Source: an uncultured Lachnospiraceae bacterium
GTDB taxonomy: Bacteria; Bacillota; Clostridia; Lachnospirales; Lachnospiraceae
Assembly (NCBI GenBank): GCA_947068385.1
Contig: CAMTBF010000046.1
Coordinates: 1-12,825 of the forward strand
DNA length: 12,825 nt
Direction: 5' to 3'
Shown here: positions 7,596 to 12,825 of the stretch, piece after piece
Position numbering within the stretch: the first letter of the stretch is position 1
Layout: every line of letters begins with the position of its first letter
The notes under the pieces: model-generated
The model's input: the letters and a program-made list of their open reading frames with translations, nothing else
Databases searched by the model: none
What the model was told of the DNA's origin: nothing
Position numbers and translations under genes: made by a program

Positions 7596-8726
7596 ATGAA
7601 AAGTGATTCTTTCCGCAACAAAAGGAACGGCTTCGAGACCATGGACGGCGGCATGGAGGGGCAGGGCCCCAAGGGGAAAAATCCCGCCGGAAAAATCGTG
7701 GGTCTGGTAGCCGCGGTGGTCGTCCTGGCAGTGCTGGCCCTGAACTCCACCTATGAGATCAAGGAACAGGAGCAGGCGGTGCTGATCACCCTAGGGCAGG
7801 CCCAGGCCGTGTCGGAGCCCGGGCTCCATTTCAAGATACCCTTCATCCAGCAGGTGAGGAAGGTGAACACCACCATCCAGGGCTTCGCCATCGGCTACAA
7901 CGCGGAGAGCGAGGAGGTGGACGAGGAGGAGTCCCTGATGATCACATCGGACTTCAACTTCATCGACGTGGACTTCTACGTGGAGTACCGCTACAGCGAT
8001 CCCGTGAAGGCCCTGTACGCCTCCAAGGCCCCGCTGGACATCCTGCGCAACATCAGCCAGAGCTGCATCCGCACCGTAATCGGCAGCTACCCCGTGGACG
8101 ATGTGCTGACCACCGGGAAGAACGAGATCCAGGCCTCCATCAAGGAGATGATCTTAAAGCGCCTGGAGGATCAGGACATCGGCATCCAGCTTGTGAACAT
8201 CACCATCCAGGACTCCGAGCCGCCCACCGTGGAGGTCATGGAGGCCTTCAAGGCGGTGGAGACCGCCAAGCAGGGCAAGGAGACGGCCCTGAACAATGCC
8301 AACAAATACCGCAACGAGCAGCTCCCCTCCGCCCAGGCCAGGGCCGACGGCATCATCAAGGACGCGGAGGCCCAGAAGACCGAGCGCATCAATGAAGCCA
8401 CCGCCCAGGTGGCCCGCTTCAACTCCATGTACCAGGAGTACGTCAAGAACCCCGCCGTCACCAGACAGCGCATGTTCTACGAGGCCATGGAGGATGTGCT
8501 GCCGGACCTGAAGGTCATCATCGAGAGCCCTAACGGCAATACCCAGACCATCTATCCCCTGGAATCCTTCACCGGGACGCAGGAGGACGGGGAGGCCCAG
8601 GGACAGCAGGCTCAGCAGCCCGCTTCCGGCCAGAGCGCAGCCCAGGGCAGGGCAGCTCAGGGCAGTGCCCAGCAGGGCGACGCCCCGGCCCAGCAGGACG
8701 GCACGGATGAGCTGGCGGAAGACTGA
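7596..8726 (+). CDS. hflK: HflK-like SPFH/band-7 membrane protein
   Basis: An SPFH protein of 376 residues. A short G/K-rich cytoplasmic N-terminus leads into one membrane span (about 33-50, IVGLVAAVVVLAVLAL). The band-7 domain opens with YEIKEQEQAVLITLGQ and includes GLHFKIPFIQQV. A long charged coiled-coil region follows (ARADGIIKDAEAQKTERINE). In E. coli, HflK and HflC form a large cage around the FtsH protease and modulate its access to membrane substrates; the same is inferred here although ftsH is not in the window. The start is the ATG at 7596, with AAGGAGGT ending 6 nt upstream; earlier in-frame ATGs at 7539 and 7590 lie on or before that ribosome site. The last 45 or so residues are unusually rich in Q, A and G. 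It overlaps no neighbour, and hflC follows after 43 bp. Confidence 0.93.
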   Translation: MKSDSFRNKRNGFETMDGGMEGQGPKGKNPAGKIVGLVAAVVVLAVLALNSTYEIKEQEQAVLITLGQAQAVSEPGLHFKIPFIQQVRKVNTTIQGFAIGYNAESEEVDEEESLMITSDFNFIDVDFYVEYRYSDPVKALYASKAPLDILRNISQSCIRTVIGSYPVDDVLTTGKNEIQASIKEMILKRLEDQDIGIQLVNITIQDSEPPTVEVMEAFKAVETAKQGKETALNNANKYRNEQLPSAQARADGIIKDAEAQKTERINEATAQVARFNSMYQEYVKNPAVTRQRMFYEAMEDVLPDLKVIIESPNGNTQTIYPLESFTGTQEDGEAQGQQAQQPASGQSAAQGRAAQGSAQQGDAPAQQDGTDELAED

Positions 8727-8769
8727 CTGGCATATATGTCGGAATGAGACAGGAAAACGGAGGTAATCT

Positions 8770-9639
8770 ATGAAAATAGCAAAGAGAGTCCTTTTGATCG
8801 TAGTATTGTTCGTATTGCTGGTGGCCGGTGCGTCCAGCATCGTCATCACCAGGGAAAACGAGTACAGCCTGGTGCGCCAGTTCGGAAAGATAGACCATGT
8901 GGTGGGGACGGCGGGAATCAGCTTCAAGGTCCCCTTCATCCAGAGCGTGGACACCCTGCCCAAGGAGATCCTGCTCTATGACCTGCCCTCCTCGGACGTC
9001 ATCACCAGCGACAAGAAGACCATGATCTGCGACAGCTACATCCTGTGGTACATCGCGGATCCCCTGAAATTCGCCCAGACCCTGAACTCCTCCATCACCA
9101 ACGCGGAGGGCAGGCTGGACGCCATCGTGTACAACTCCACGAAGAACGTCATCAGCAGCACCACCCAGGACGATGTGATCTCCGGGCGGGACGGGGAGCT
9201 CTCCGCCGCCATCATGGCCAACATCGGCGGCTCCCTGGACCAGTACGGCATCGAGCTTCTGTCCTTCGAGACCAAGAAGCTGGACCTCCCCGGGGACAAC
9301 AAGGCAGCCGTGTATGAGCGCATGATCTCCGAGCGGGACAACATCGCCGCCACCTACACCGCGGAGGGCAGCTCCGAGGCCCAGATCATCCGCAACACCA
9401 CGGACAAGGAGGTGACCGTGCTGCTGTCCGAGGCAGAGAAGGACGCGGAGATCCTGATCGCCGAGGGGGAGGCGGAGTACATGCGGATATTGTCCGAGGC
9501 TTACCGGGACGAGTCCAAGCAGGAATTCTACTCCTTCGTCCGCAGCCTGGACGCGCTGAAGGCCTCCCTGACCGGGAAGAACAAGACCGTCATCCTGTCG
9601 CCGGATTCGCCTATCGCGCAGATTTTCTATACGAGATAG
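8770..9639 (+). CDS. hflC: HflC-like SPFH/band-7 membrane protein
   Basis: The partner of HflK, 289 residues and of normal length. One N-terminal membrane span (about 6-26) is followed by a band-7 domain: ENEYSLVRQFGKIDHVV, then GISFKVPFIQSVDTLPKEI. A charged helical region contains KDAEILIAEGEAEYMRI, and the C-terminal FYSFVRSLDALKASL segment is typical of HflC. HflC and HflK alternate in a membrane ring assembly that regulates FtsH in bacteria where it has been studied. GGAGG ends 6 nt before the ATG. The gene lies between hflK and a small membrane-protein gene and is almost certainly co-transcribed with both. Confidence 0.93.
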   Translation: MKIAKRVLLIVVLFVLLVAGASSIVITRENEYSLVRQFGKIDHVVGTAGISFKVPFIQSVDTLPKEILLYDLPSSDVITSDKKTMICDSYILWYIADPLKFAQTLNSSITNAEGRLDAIVYNSTKNVISSTTQDDVISGRDGELSAAIMANIGGSLDQYGIELLSFETKKLDLPGDNKAAVYERMISERDNIAATYTAEGSSEAQIIRNTTDKEVTVLLSEAEKDAEILIAEGEAEYMRILSEAYRDESKQEFYSFVRSLDALKASLTGKNKTVILSPDSPIAQIFYTR

Positions 9640-9675
9640 TCTGACAGGGGACTTAGTTCGAAAGGATGTGATTTT

Positions 9676-9810
9676 ATGTGGGAGGAATTGGGAATCAGCA
9701 GCGGAACGGCCATCATCGTGCTGATTGCGCTGTACTTCATCATCAAATGGGCCGTGAAGAACGGCGTGAAGGAAGCCTATCGGGATATACGCGGCAAGGA
9801 AGAGCCATAA
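9676..9810 (+). CDS. 44-residue single-span membrane microprotein downstream of hflC
   Basis: A small ORF encoding MWEELGISSG, then a hydrophobic span TAIIVLIALYFIIKWAV (about 11-27), then a basic and charged tail KNGVKEAYRDIRGKEEP. It starts 36 bp after the hflC stop with an AAAGGA ribosome site about nine bases before the ATG, and it ends just before the shared terminator, so it is the last gene of the hflKC transcript. By the positive-inside rule the lysine-rich tail should face the cytoplasm. It could belong to a small domain-of-unknown-function family such as DUF6019, but that is a guess. Position suggests an accessory subunit of the HflKC assembly or of FtsH. The coding call rests on ribosome site, spacing and a coherent membrane pattern. 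Confidence 0.72.
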   Translation: MWEELGISSGTAIIVLIALYFIIKWAVKNGVKEAYRDIRGKEEP

Positions 9811-9837
9811 TGGATTTCCGCGGAATCTCTGTAAATG

Positions 9838-9870
9838 ACAGGCCGCCCCGGTAAAAGGGCGGCCTGTTTC
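9838..9870. terminator. Bidirectional intrinsic terminator between hflKC unit and amt
   Basis: A perfect 11-bp stem, ACAGGCCGCCC (9838-9848) against GGGCGGCCTGT (9857-9867), has an 8-base loop. On the plus strand it is followed by TTTC, on the minus strand by TCATTTAC. The tails are short, but the stem is very stable. It lies between converging genes, 27 bp after the microprotein stop and 11 bp beyond the amt stop. Confidence 0.8.
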
Positions 9871-9878
9871 ATATCCTG

Positions 9879-11621
9879 TCATTCCACATCCTGCAGGGCG
9901 GCGAAGTCCTCCTCGCCGGTGCGGACCTTGATGACTTTGTCCACGTTGTAGACGAATATCTTGCCGTCCCCGATGTGGCCGGTGTAGAGGGCCTTCTTGG
10001 CGGCTTCCACCACGGTCTCCACGGGGATCTTGCTGACTACCACCTCCACCTTGACCTTGGGCAGGAGGGTGGCGTCCATCTCCACGCCGCGGTACATCTC
10101 GCCCGCGCCCTTCTGGATGCCGCAGCCCATGACCTGGGTCACGGTCATGCCGGTGACGCCAAGGTCGTTCATGGCCTTCTTCAGCTTGTCATACCGGGAC
10201 AGCTTGGCGATGATGGCCACCTTGTACATGCCTGTGGCAGAAATGGCCGGTTCCGCGGCCACCTGCACCGCTGCAGCCCGCTTGGCCTGGGAGGCGTTCT
10301 CGTACACATCTGTGCCGAGGTCTGTATTTTCGTTTACATTCATGCTGTAGTTCGATACATCCATAATGGAGAAGCCGGAGTAGGCGGAGGCAAGGCCGTG
10401 CTCCGGGCCGTCCAGTCCTACGATCTCCTCTTCCTCCGTGACGCGCAGGCCCACCACGGCTTTGATGATCAGGAAGGCGATGGTGATGGTCACGGCGGCC
10501 CAGGCCCCTACGCTGAGGACGCCGATCAGCTGCAGGCCAAGCTGGCGGAAGCCGCCGCCGTAGAACAGACCGTCGATCTCGCTGCCGGGGGCGCTGGTGG
10601 TGGCGAAGAGGCCTGTGGCGATGGTGCCCCAGATGCCGTTCATGCAGTGGACCGCCACCGCGCCCACGGGATCGTCTATGCGCAGCTTGTAGTCAAGGAG
10701 CCATACGCCGAACACCACCAGCAGGCCTGACACCGCGCCGATCACGGTGGCGCCCAGGGCATCCGTCACGTCACAGGGCGCCGTGATGGCCACCAGGCCC
10801 GCCAGGGAGGCGTTCAGGCACATGGATACATCCGGCTTGCCGTACTTAATCCAGGTGAAGACCATGCATACCACGGTGGCCACGGCGGGGGCTACGGTGG
10901 TGGTCAGGAAGATGGAGCCAAGCTGCTCCACGCTGGTGGCCGCCGCGCCGTTGAAGCCGTACCAGCCCAGCCACAGGATGAACACGCCCAGGGCACCCAG
11001 GGGAATGCTGTGGCCGGGGAAGGCGTTCACTTTGGTCACCTTGCCGTCCTTGTCCTTCACGAACTTGCCGATGCGGGGGCCTAGGAGCTTCGCTCCGATC
11101 AGGGCGCAGATGCCGCCCACCATATGGATGGCGCAGGAGCCGGCGAAATCGTGGAAGCCCATCTGGGCCAGCCACCCGCCGCCCCAGATCCAGTGGGCCT
11201 CTATGGGGTAGATCAGGGCGGATATCACCGCGGAATAGATACAGTAGGACAGGAACTTGGTTCGCTCTGCCATGGCCCCGGAGACGATGGTGGCCGTGGT
11301 GGCGCAGAACACCAGGTTGAACACGAAGTTGGACCAGTCGAAGCTCTCGTAGGCCGTGAAGATGTCGAAGCCCGGCTTGCCGATCAGGCCCACCATGTCC
11401 TCGCCCAGCAGCAGGCTGAAGCCGATCAGGATGAACACCACGGTGCCGATGCAGAAGTCCATCAGGTTCTTCATGATGATGTTGCCTGCGTTCTTGGCTC
11501 TGGTGAAGCCCGCCTCCACCATGGCGAAGCCCGCCTGCATCCAGAACACCAGCGCCGCGCCTATCAGGAACCAGACGCCAAACAGCATACTGTTCATTGA
11601 TTCGAAAATCTCTTCTGTCAT
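9879..11621 (-). CDS. amt: Ammonium channel (Amt) with C-terminal PII signalling domain
   Basis: A 580-residue fusion. Residues 1-400 are an eleven-span Amt/Rh channel with WMQAGFAMVEAGFTRAKN (27-44), HDFAGSCAIHMVGG carrying D158 and pore histidine H166, and AVHCMNGIWG with the second pore histidine H325. A linker (about 400-464) leads to a complete PII domain (465-580): GVTGMTV, the T-loop QKGAGEMYRGVEM, LPKVKVEVVV, the PII signature TGHIGDGKIFV and VRTGEED. Normally Amt and GlnK are separate, and GlnK blocks the channel in the ammonium-replete, low 2-oxoglutarate state; here the regulator is tethered. The T-loop has M515 where E. coli PII carries the uridylylated Y51, so that modification cannot occur. 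Q39, K58 and K90 equivalents are kept. The start is the ATG at 11619-11621 behind GAGGAGGAG; a longer in-frame extension would run through the promoter and is rejected. Confidence 0.95.
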   Translation of the reverse strand: MTEEIFESMNSMLFGVWFLIGAALVFWMQAGFAMVEAGFTRAKNAGNIIMKNLMDFCIGTVVFILIGFSLLLGEDMVGLIGKPGFDIFTAYESFDWSNFVFNLVFCATTATIVSGAMAERTKFLSYCIYSAVISALIYPIEAHWIWGGGWLAQMGFHDFAGSCAIHMVGGICALIGAKLLGPRIGKFVKDKDGKVTKVNAFPGHSIPLGALGVFILWLGWYGFNGAAATSVEQLGSIFLTTTVAPAVATVVCMVFTWIKYGKPDVSMCLNASLAGLVAITAPCDVTDALGATVIGAVSGLLVVFGVWLLDYKLRIDDPVGAVAVHCMNGIWGTIATGLFATTSAPGSEIDGLFYGGGFRQLGLQLIGVLSVGAWAAVTITIAFLIIKAVVGLRVTEEEEIVGLDGPEHGLASAYSGFSIMDVSNYSMNVNENTDLGTDVYENASQAKRAAAVQVAAEPAISATGMYKVAIIAKLSRYDKLKKAMNDLGVTGMTVTQVMGCGIQKGAGEMYRGVEMDATLLPKVKVEVVVSKIPVETVVEAAKKALYTGHIGDGKIFVYNVDKVIKVRTGEEDFAALQDVE

Positions 11622-11681
11622 AATCTCTCTCCTCCTCTTTTTTGTAAGCCCTGTGCAGTTCCCCTGCGCGGGCCCGGACAT

Positions 11682-11725
11682 AAAAAAACGATGCTCCGGG
11701 AATCTTTCGAAGCCCCTTCGCATCG
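11682..11725 (-). terminator. Second terminator-like hairpin in the amt leader
   Basis: On the minus strand CGATGC (11720-11725) pairs with GCATCG (11689-11694), and seven U residues follow (11682-11688). Inside it is a second small hairpin, CGAAG-GGG-CTTCG (11708-11720), that shares one base with the outer stem. Stem plus U tract has the form of an intrinsic terminator about 60 nt ahead of the amt start codon, so it is more likely regulatory than constitutive. Confidence 0.5.
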
Positions 11726-11733
11726 CCTTATGT

Positions 11734-11773
11734 AAAAAAGGCACTACGGTTTCCCATAGCGCCTTTGCTTTAC
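11734..11773 (-). terminator. First terminator-like hairpin in the amt leader
   Basis: On the minus strand AAAGGCGCTATGG and CCGTAGTGCCTTT form a 13-bp stem including two G-U pairs, closed by a GAAA tetraloop and ending in six U residues. GTAAA and TTTAC can lengthen the base by five pairs across a two-base bulge; that would absorb the U run. It starts within a few bases of the predicted transcription start. Confidence 0.5.
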
Positions 11774-11780
11774 GACTGTG

Positions 11781-11809
11781 AGTATAGCACCCTGCCGTCC
11801 GGCTGTCAA
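11781..11809 (-). promoter_or_regulatory. Consensus sigma-A promoter for amt
   Basis: On the minus strand a perfect TTGACA (11804-11809), an exact 17-base spacer and TATACT (11781-11786, five of six) predict transcription from about 11776. With such a strong core promoter, control of amt is likely to act after initiation in the leader or through a repressor. Confidence 0.85.
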
Positions 11810-11864
11810 CAGATTTTTCCAGATAGGAAAGCGACAGGTTTTTTGCAGAATGCACAAAAAATCG

Positions 11865-11911
11865 TGTAAATACCCTGTAAATTCTTTCGATTCTTGTATT
11901 ATTTGTACAAA
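11865..11911. promoter_or_regulatory. Candidate regulator sites upstream of the amt promoter
   Basis: Two direct copies of TGTAAAT (11865-11871 and 11876-11882), 11 bp apart start to start and so on the same helix face, lie about 55-75 bp upstream of the amt -35. A perfect 10-bp palindrome TTTGTACAAA (11902-11911) follows. The region is AT-rich against a GC-rich background. No known consensus was recognised. Confidence 0.3.
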
Positions 11912-11969
11912 ATCCTGTCGGACGCTGGCAGAGGCCGGATGGCGCTCCGCCACTTTCCCGCCGTCCGAC
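11912..11969 (-). terminator. Structured inverted repeat after the GNAT gene, probable terminator
   Basis: Perfect 8-bp arms GTCGGACG (11917-11924) and CGTCCGAC (11962-11969) enclose a smaller perfect hairpin TGGCG-CTC-CGCCA (11940-11952). On the minus strand the structure starts 13 bp after the GNAT stop and is followed by AGGATTTTG, a short U-rich tail. Position fits a terminator for the GNAT gene; the branched shape is unusual. Confidence 0.45.
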
Positions 11970-11982
11970 CGCCCTGGGAGCC

Positions 11983-12732
11983 TTAAATTTGGTCAGGTTT
12001 ATGGATGATAAAACGACAATATTCTTTCTCCCCGACGCTCACATCCGCGGCCTTGCGCAAGCCCAGCTTTTCGCACAGCCTTATGGACGGCACGTTCCCC
12101 GGCTCCACCAGGGCCTGTACCTGCTCGAACTCCAGGGCGCTCCAGCCGTAGTCCAGGATGGCCCTGCAGACCTCCTCCGCATAGCCCCTGCGCTGCCAGG
12201 GCACGCCGATGATGAAGCCCAGCTCCGGTTCCTCGAAGCCCTCCCTGTAGGAGAGGCCCGCCCTGCCGATGACGGCGCCGCTCTCCCGCTCCACCACAGT
12301 CCATACGCCAAAGCCGAAGAAGGTGTAGACCTTTTCGATATATTCCCGGACGTAGCGCTTCTCCTCTTCCACCTCCGGGTACAGCCCCTCCATATACTGC
12401 GTGATGGCGGGGTGGCTGTAGATTTCATAGAACGCGTCCACGTCCCCGGGAACGGTCTCCCGAATCAGGCACCGGGCCGTCCGCAGGATGTTCCAGGGCA
12501 GGCCTTTCAGCCTCCTGTAGACCCGCTCTATATATTCCGGCTCCAAATCCTCCGGGTCTTCCACGGCGAAGAGGAATTCGGAGAAATCCTGCTCCCCGTT
12601 GCCCGGGTGGAGGAAAATCAGCACCGCCTCGCCCTGCTTCTTCAACCCTCTGGCAGTCTGCGCGTCGTCGGTCACGTAGAGCACGCCCCGCTGTCCTTCT
12701 GTCTCTACCTCTATTTCCTTACAGTAAATCAC
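11983..12732 (-). CDS. GNAT N-acetyltransferase (RimJ/RimL-like) with N-terminal extension
   Basis: A 249-residue protein. The C-terminal domain (about 87-249) is a GNAT fold that would transfer acetyl from acetyl-CoA to an amine: LIRETVPGDVDAFYEIY at its start, GRAGLSYREG in the core, and motif A IGVPWQRRGYAEEV with the pyrophosphate-binding QRRGYA (180-185). The conserved EPGNVPSIRLCEKLGLRK block (210-227) is typical of RimJ/RimL-like members. About 85 residues precede it (GEAVLIFLHPGN, FSEFLFAVEDPEDLEPEYIE), seemingly an extra small domain seen in clostridial relatives, with unknown role. The substrate is unknown. The start is GTG at 12730-12732: an in-frame TAA lies nine codons upstream and no other start falls between. 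A GAGGG ribosome site lies about 13 bases before it. It appears to be a single-gene unit. Confidence 0.85.
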   Translation of the reverse strand: MIYCKEIEVETEGQRGVLYVTDDAQTARGLKKQGEAVLIFLHPGNGEQDFSEFLFAVEDPEDLEPEYIERVYRRLKGLPWNILRTARCLIRETVPGDVDAFYEIYSHPAITQYMEGLYPEVEEEKRYVREYIEKVYTFFGFGVWTVVERESGAVIGRAGLSYREGFEEPELGFIIGVPWQRRGYAEEVCRAILDYGWSALEFEQVQALVEPGNVPSIRLCEKLGLRKAADVSVGEKEYCRFIIHKPDQI

Positions 12733-12749
12733 TTTCTCGCACTTCCCTC

Positions 12750-12778
12750 TTTACGATGTCCCTGTTTTCGGGTACAAT
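12750..12778 (+). promoter_or_regulatory. Candidate outward promoter at the right edge
   Basis: On the plus strand TTTACG (12750-12755), a 17-base spacer and TACAAT (12773-12778) would start transcription near 12785, towards a gene beyond the window and divergent from the GNAT gene. The -10 is good (five of six), the -35 fair (four of six). Confidence 0.4.
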
Positions 12779-12794
12779 AGGTTAGATGTATAGT

Positions 12795-12825
12795 ATTACA
12801 GGAACCGCTTCGCGAACCCTGTAAT
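12795..12825. repeat. 31-bp inverted repeat at the right contig end
   Basis: Perfect 8-bp arms ATTACAGG (12795-12802) and CCTGTAAT (12818-12825) flank a 15-base centre that itself can form CGC-TTC-GCG (12806-12814). The right arm ends on the last base of the window. It lies just downstream of the outward promoter, so it may be an operator or a leader hairpin; it may also be the edge of a dispersed repeat at which the assembly stopped. Confidence 0.7.

Larger units (their letters stand above)
11622..11776 (-). promoter_or_regulatory. Long structured leader of amt, candidate transcription attenuator
   Basis: From the predicted start near 11776 to the ATG there are about 155 nt with no convincing ORF. 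Helix A is a 13-bp hairpin with a GAAA loop. Helix B (GCCTT 11738-11742 with AAGGC 11725-11729) competes with A for the same strand. Helix C closes CGATGC with GCATCG before seven U residues. Helix D pairs CCCGGA (11695-11700) with TCCGGG (11673-11678), extends into CAT/ATG, and would break C and bury its U run in a loop. B and C overlap by one or two bases. This is the layout of an attenuator with alternative folds. No T-box hallmark and no ANTAR-type hexaloop pair was recognised, so the ligand or protein is unknown. Confidence 0.5.

Noticed and set aside
11622..11776. T-box or ANTAR two-hairpin leader upstream of amt
   Set aside because: No T-box sequence was found, and no pair of hairpins with six-base loops carrying A at position 1 and G at position 4 could be drawn.
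11622..11855. Extension of Amt-PII to an upstream in-frame ATG at 11855
   Set aside because: The extra 78 codons cover the consensus promoter and leader hairpins, have no Amt similarity, and bypass the strong GAGGAGGAG ribosome site.
11744..11953. 69-codon minus-strand ORF between amt and GNAT
   Set aside because: It contains the amt -35 and -10 boxes and the upstream repeats, has no good ribosome site, and resembles no family I know.

Overview
The window looks like the end region of a draft-genome contig from a GC-rich Firmicute, most likely a Lachnospiraceae-type Clostridium. The main reasons are recognised protein families. The RsmA, the TPR/acidic protein and the GNAT with an N-terminal extension read like Lachnospiraceae proteins. 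An Amt-PII fusion and a DUF4358 lipoprotein + MBOAT + DHHW trio point the same way. Strong AGGAGG-type ribosome binding sites also fit. This placement rests on recalled family resemblance, not on a search. Bases 1-46 are not biological: they match the 3' part of the Illumina TruSeq/P5 adapter, so the left contig end is an assembly or trimming artefact.

Layout. (1) 47-2232, minus: an incomplete TPR-like protein with a long acidic, repeat-rich tail. It starts with TTG, has its own sigma-A-like promoter, and is cut off inside a 36-bp tandem repeat fused to the adapter. (2) 2351-7347, minus: five closely spaced genes that look like one transcription unit, in the order DUF4358 lipoprotein, AlgI-type MBOAT O-acyltransferase, DHHW/AlgJ-like protein, HAD phosphatase, rsmA. 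The first three probably modify an extracytoplasmic glycan; the last two are housekeeping-type genes. (3) 7348-7595: a divergent promoter region. (4) 7596-9810, plus: hflK, hflC and a 44-residue single-span membrane microprotein, ending at a perfect 11-bp hairpin that probably terminates both converging units. (5) 9879-11621, minus: an ammonium channel fused to a C-terminal PII domain. A consensus promoter and a roughly 155-nt leader holding two terminator-like hairpins and alternative pairings precede it. (6) 11983-12732, minus: a GNAT acetyltransferase starting at GTG. (7) The right edge holds an outward plus-strand promoter and a 31-bp inverted repeat that ends exactly at the last base.

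How it works together. The MBOAT and DHHW proteins resemble the AlgI/AlgJ (AlgX) pair, in which a membrane acyltransferase passes acyl groups to an extracytoplasmic SGNH-like partner; the lipoprotein may be a surface accessory. HflK and HflC should form a membrane SPFH assembly, and the microprotein downstream is a candidate partner. The Amt-PII protein joins ammonium transport and its regulator in one chain. Its T-loop lacks the uridylylated tyrosine, and its leader RNA looks able to attenuate transcription. The most interesting signals are the amt leader, the Amt-PII fusion and the hflKC microprotein. No CRISPR array, insertion sequence, phage gene, tRNA or rRNA was seen.
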